In this document: positions 60,729-64,000 of the stretch, piece after piece
How positions within the stretch are numbered: position 1 is the stretch's first letter
How the letters are laid out: each line of letters begins with the position of its first letter
Source of the DNA: Hymenobacter latericoloratus
Lineage (GTDB): Bacteria; Bacteroidota; Bacteroidia; Cytophagales; Hymenobacteraceae
Reading direction: 5' to 3'
Assembly: GCF_014199535.1 (NCBI RefSeq)
Contig: NZ_JACHNV010000001.1
Coordinates: 1,240,001 to 1,304,000, forward strand
Length of the DNA: 64,000 nucleotides
Position numbers and translations under genes: made by a program
The notes under the pieces: model-generated
What the model was told of the DNA's origin: nothing
What the model saw: only the letters and a program-made list of their open reading frames with translations
Database searches by the model: none

Positions 60729-61436
60729 TTACGCCTTCTTTTTTTCGAGAACCTCGTCAATCAGGCCGTACTCCTTGGCCTCATCGGCCCGCATCCAGTA
60801 GTCGCGGTCCGAGTTGTCATGGATTTCCTGATACGACTTGCCGGTGTGCTGCGCCAGAATGTCGTACAGCTCTTTCTTGAGCTTCAGAATCTCACGAGCC
60901 GTGATTTCAATATCCGACGACTGGCCTTGCGCGCCACCCGAAGGCTGGTGAATCATGACGCGGGCGTGGGGGAGGGCCGAGCGCTTGTCTTTGGCACCAC
61001 CAGCCAGCAGTACAGCACCCATGGAAGCCGCCAGACCCGTGCAGATGGTAGCCACGTCAGGGTTCACGTACTGCATGGTATCGTAGATACCCAGACCGGC
61101 ATACACCGAGCCACCCGGCGAGTTGATGTAGAGCAGAATATCCTTCTTGGCATCTACCGACTCCAGAAACAGCATCTGCGCCGTCAGGATGTTGGCGATG
61201 TAATCATCCACAGCCGTGCCCAGGAACACAATACGGTCCATGATCAGGCGCGAGAAAACGTCAATTTCCGCGAAGCGGGTAGGGCGCTCCTCAATTACCG
61301 AGCGAGTCATGCCCGTGGGCAGTATCAGGCCGTTGCGGGTCTGGCCCTCCACGTGCTGGATGTATTGATCAACGCCCAGGCCACTGAGGCCCTGGCCTTT
61401 CACGGCGAACTTGCGGAACTCTTCTTTATTCAGCAT
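60729..61436 (-). CDS. clpP: ATP-dependent Clp protease proteolytic subunit ClpP
   Basis: A 235-aa serine protease subunit that forms the 14-mer chamber with Clp[12 protein letters not shown] holds the catalytic Ser, [13 protein letters not shown] the His, and the Asp lies in the following helix region. It is about 30-40 residues longer than E. coli ClpP at the N-terminus ([18 protein letters not shown]), probably a propeptide or Bacteroidota-specific extension. It follows trigger factor after a terminator. Confidence 0.95.
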   Translation of the reverse strand: MLNKEEFRKFAVKGQGLSGLGVDQYIQHVEGQTRNGLILPTGMTRSVIEERPTRFAEIDVFSRLIMDRIVFLGTAVDDYIANILTAQMLFLESVDAKKDILLYINSPGGSVYAGLGIYDTMQYVNPDVATICTGLAASMGAVLLAGGAKDKRSALPHARVMIHQPSGGAQGQSSDIEITAREILKLKKELYDILAQHTGKSYQEIHDNSDRDYWMRADEAKEYGLIDEVLEKKKA

Positions 61437-61486
61437 GTCAGAAAATTAGGAGAAGTAAAGTGGCACAACGAAACCGCAAGGGCAAC

Positions 61487-61519
61487 AAAAAAGCCCATAC
61501 GACAAGTAAGGGCTTTTTT
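61487..61519. terminator. Terminator between tig and clpP
   Basis: AAAAAAGCCC / GGGCTTTTTT stem with a 13-nt loop. Confidence 0.75.
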
Positions 61520-61548
61520 GTTGGTTCTAGAACCAAAAATGTTAGCGC

Positions 61549-62877
61549 TTAGCCAGCATTTTGATTGCGGAAGTCCTCGGCCGTAATCGGGTTGTCATTA
61601 ACAACAACTTTGCCGCGCAGGTTTTCCAGCACTTTCTCTGCCAGAATGGCTTCGTACTCGTTCACGTAGTTTTTGCCGTTCTCCTGACGCAGGAAGTTGT
61701 CGGCAAAGCCGCGTACCGATTCTTCCAGCTCCGGCGTCATTTCCATGTTGAACTGACCCAGAATCTTCTGCATCGTGCGGTCCACGATTTCCTCGTTCGA
61801 CACTTTCAGCTCGTTGGCTTCCACTACTTTGTTACGGATCAGGGACCATTTCAGCTCCTTCTCGTAATCCTCGTAGTGTTCCTCAATCTGCTCCGGGGTC
61901 AGCTTGCCTTCGTTGGCACGCAGCAACCACTTCTTGAAGAACTCCTTCGGGATTTCAATGCTGGTATTTTCCAGCATTTTGTCGATGATCTGGCGGTTTA
62001 CCAGGTTGTCAGCTTCCCGGTCGTAGTTTTCCTGTACCGTCGAGCGTACTTTCTCATCGAAATCCTCTTTGGAGGTTACGATGTCTTTGCCGAATACTTT
62101 GTCGAACAGTTCCTGGTTGAACTCCGCCGGTACCGAGCGCTGTACTTTGCCTACGGTCAGGGTGTAGTCGCCTTCAATGGCTTCAGCTTCTTCCTTGCTC
62201 AACCCCGAGAAGTTACGGATAGCCGTCAGGTCGCCGTCGAATGCGTTTTTCAGGTCGAAGGTGATTTCGTCGTCCACCTTTACGCCCACAAACTTGTCGG
62301 CGTCGTTTTTCAGCTTGTTGGTTGGCAGCAACACCACGCGGCCTTCGCCTTCCTCACCGGCTTTCTTCAGCTTGCCCGAAATGTAGTCGCCGGCTTCAGC
62401 GGTTTCGGGGTCAGTGGTTTCGCCGAACTGGCGCTCCAACTGCTCGTAGGTTTCTTTCAGCGTATTCTCGTCGAGGTCAACTTTATGACGGTCAACGGTT
62501 ACGGACTGATCAGCGGGCAGCTCGAACTCGGGCAGCAGGCCCAGCTCAAACTGGAAGGTGTAGTCCTTTTGGTTGTCAAAGTCTACGTCCGTGGGCACGG
62601 GCAGGGGCTCACCCAGAATCTTCAGGTCGTTGTCCTTGATGTAGCTATCAACGGCTTTGCCCAGCAAGGCGTTGATTTCATCGACCAAAATGCCTTTGCC
62701 GTACATTTTGCGCACCAGCGTTACCGGCACCTTGCCCGGGCGGAACCCTTTGATCTGCGCCTTTTTGCTGTACTCTTTCAGCTTGCTCTCCACGGCGGGA
62801 GCGTAGTCAGCCTCCGTAAGAGTTACTGTCAGGATGGCATTCAGCTGGTCGTCTTTCTTGTCGAGGGTAATGTCCAA
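61549..62877 (-). CDS. tig: Trigger factor (ribosome-associated chaperone)
   Basis: A 442-aa chaperone that binds nascent chains at ribosomal protein uL23. The N-terminal ribosome-binding signature IKGFRPGKVPVTLVRK (about 38-53), a degenerate peptidyl-prolyl isomerase-like middle domain and a long helical C-terminal domain are visible. It heads the tig-clpP-clpX run. Confidence 0.92.
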   Translation of the reverse strand: MDITLDKKDDQLNAILTVTLTEADYAPAVESKLKEYSKKAQIKGFRPGKVPVTLVRKMYGKGILVDEINALLGKAVDSYIKDNDLKILGEPLPVPTDVDFDNQKDYTFQFELGLLPEFELPADQSVTVDRHKVDLDENTLKETYEQLERQFGETTDPETAEAGDYISGKLKKAGEEGEGRVVLLPTNKLKNDADKFVGVKVDDEITFDLKNAFDGDLTAIRNFSGLSKEEAEAIEGDYTLTVGKVQRSVPAEFNQELFDKVFGKDIVTSKEDFDEKVRSTVQENYDREADNLVNRQIIDKMLENTSIEIPKEFFKKWLLRANEGKLTPEQIEEHYEDYEKELKWSLIRNKVVEANELKVSNEEIVDRTMQKILGQFNMEMTPELEESVRGFADNFLRQENGKNYVNEYEAILAEKVLENLRGKVVVNDNPITAEDFRNQNAG

Positions 62878-62935
62878 AACGGGTCGTCGGTTAAGGGTAC
62901 TACGAGGGGTGTCAATGTCGGGCCAAAACCCGGAT

Positions 62936-62970
62936 AAAAAGAAACCCCCAACGGGTGGGTTGAGGGTTTA
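62936..62970 (-). terminator. Terminator of tRNA-Leu
   Basis: An AAACCCTCAACC-type stem on the minus strand is followed by TTTTT, just downstream of the tRNA gene. Confidence 0.7.
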
Positions 62971-63001
62971 AAAGCGGTTTTCTGCTGAAAACCAAAATAA
63001 G

Positions 63002-63083
63002 TGCGGATGGAGGGACTCGAACCCACACGCCTTGCGGCACCAGATCCTAAGTCTGGCACGTCTACCAATTTCGCCACATCCGC
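63002..63083 (-). tRNA. tRNA-Leu (anticodon UAG)
   Basis: The acceptor stem GCGGATG/CATCCGC, a long variable arm (GGTGCCGCAAGGCGT), the T-loop GGTTCGAGTCC and anticodon loop CTTAGGA give Leu-UAG. The length is 82 nt and CCA is not encoded. Confidence 0.95.
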
Positions 63084-63404
63084 ATCTCAAGGCCGGCTGC
63101 CTCGGGGGCGCAAAACTACACAGGTGAAATTTAAAAACAAGCAGGTTTGTCAAATTAAGCTTAGTAGCGGGGCCTTCATTTTGGGCAAAAGAAGTCTGTA
63201 AGCCAGCTAAACCGTGAATTCATCGAAAACCCAGGCAGACAACACCGAATGATGGTATTCTGCACGAACCTGGCCGGAGCTATGTTCTACAGGTGCTACC
63301 CCCAGTATAGGTTCATAGTTCGGTGGGGGGGTAGTCAAGCTTCCGCCTCAAGCCGTACCTTAGCAAGCAAGTATTTCGGTGCCGTTAGGCGCCGCCCGCG
63401 TACC
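63084..63404. other. Intergenic region tRNA-Leu / RelA-SpoT
   Basis: About 320 bp without a gene. A TACCTTAG box at 63356-63363 is the only promoter-like element seen for the downstream gene. Confidence 0.5.
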
Positions 63405-64000
63405 ATGTCTACTGTCATCGACCCCGAAGTAGAGCGCCAGGAAATTCTGCGCCACTACCGCCGCCTGCTCCGCACCGCCAAGCCTTATCTAAAGGAAGGC
63501 GATGCAAAACTTATTAAGAAGGCTTTCAATACCTCTCTGGAAGCGCACAAGGAAATGCGCCGCAAGTCCGGGGAGCCCTACATTCTGCACCCGCTGGCCG
63601 TGGCCCAGATTGTGGTGGAGGAAATCGGCCTCGGTACCACCAGCATTGTAGCCGCGCTGCTGCACGATGTGGTGGAGGACACGCCCTGGGAAGTGGCCGA
63701 CGTGGAGCGGGAGTTTGGGCCGAAGGTGGCGCGCATCGTGGATGGCCTCACTAAGATTTCGGGCGTCTTCGACTACGGCACCTCCGAGCAGGCCGAGAAC
63801 TTCCGCAAAATGTTGCTCACGCTCTCCGACGATGTGCGCGTCATTCTCATCAAGCTCGCTGACCGCCTGCACAACATGCGGACCCTGGACTCGATGCCGC
63901 GGCACAAACAGCTGAAGATTGCCTCGGAAACCATTTACCTCTACGCTCCGCTGGCCCACCGCCTGGGCCTCTATACCATCAAAACGGAGCTCGAGGACCT
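63405..64000 (+). CDS. RelA/SpoT bifunctional (p)ppGpp synthase/hydrolase, 5' part
   Basis: Only the first 198 or so residues are in the window and the frame continues past the end. HPLAVAQIV, LLHDVVEDTPWE (HD at about residues 87-88, with the ED pair) and LIKLADRLHNMRTL are the hydrolase-domain motifs of Rel/SpoT enzymes. The synthetase, TGS and ACT domains would lie to the right. It controls the stringent response. Confidence 0.9.
   Translation, partial: MSTVIDPEVERQEILRHYRRLLRTAKPYLKEGDAKLIKKAFNTSLEAHKEMRRKSGEPYILHPLAVAQIVVEEIGLGTTSIVAALLHDVVEDTPWEVADVEREFGPKVARIVDGLTKISGVFDYGTSEQAENFRKMLLTLSDDVRVILIKLADRLHNMRTLDSMPRHKQLKIASETIYLYAPLAHRLGLYTIKTELED

Noticed and set aside
61561..62937. 458-codon + strand frame opposite trigger factor
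   Set aside because: Antisense to a clear tig gene; rich in Phe/Val/Leu because of mirrored Glu/Asn/Lys codons.

Overview
The window looks like a chromosomal segment of a Bacteroidota bacterium of the order Cytophagales, most likely Hymenobacter or a close relative (inference from gene content). Direct signs are high GC in coding DNA, a SusC/SusD pair, a type IX secretion C-terminal domain, lipoproteins, TonB-dependent receptors, no clear Shine-Dalgarno sites, and the Bacteroidota promoter element TAnnTTTG upstream of several genes. A tRNA-Leu(UAG) and the tig-clpP-clpX run at the right end are typical core-chromosome landmarks.

Layout. 0-9.3 kb: a gamma-glutamyltransferase, then an alpha-glucan block (branching enzyme, a shortened glycosyltransferase-like protein, a DUF1905/YdeI-like protein, a GH31 alpha-glucosidase). 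This block is interrupted by a REP-associated tyrosine transposase (RAYT) unit bounded by 98-bp inverted repeats. 9.3-12.4 kb: a lower-GC module (a lipoprotein gene frameshifted at a G7 tract, plus a beta-barrel protein) lying between two 172-bp direct copies of the 3' part of an alpha/beta-hydrolase gene. 12.4-20 kb: a T9SS-exported protein, rhomboid protease and a relative sharing its N-terminal domain, two small disordered proteins, a class A beta-lactamase-like hydrolase, a VanX-like dipeptidase and a GHL10 glycosidase. 20-28.3 kb: a susC-susD-lipoprotein operon, an HGSNAT-like membrane acyltransferase and a DUF2059 protein. 28.7-33.2 kb: a thioredoxin-DUF3738 fusion and a GH3-serine hydrolase fusion. 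33.6-38.9 kb: a probable metal-uptake cluster (Cys-containing exported protein, TonB receptor, PepSY membrane protein, lipoprotein). 39-54.7 kb: exported superoxide dismutase, TPM-domain protein, SDR reductase, CPA1 antiporter, DUF885 protein, Dph6-like ATPase, DCC protein, quinone oxidoreductase, FAD protein and the heptose epimerase HldD. 55-64 kb: a BtuF/BtuC-type importer pair, a QueD-like synthase, LpxB, a low-GC orphan, ClpX, ClpP, trigger factor, tRNA-Leu and the start of a RelA/SpoT protein that runs off the window.

The intergenic spaces hold several long hairpins sharing a core resembling GTCAT..GAGC....ATCTCGCG. They include one hairpin nested inside another, which suggests a mobile palindromic repeat family. 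Together with the RAYT unit and the direct-repeat-bounded module, these are the most unusual parts of the window. No CRISPR array, prophage, integrase or recognisable defence operon was seen.
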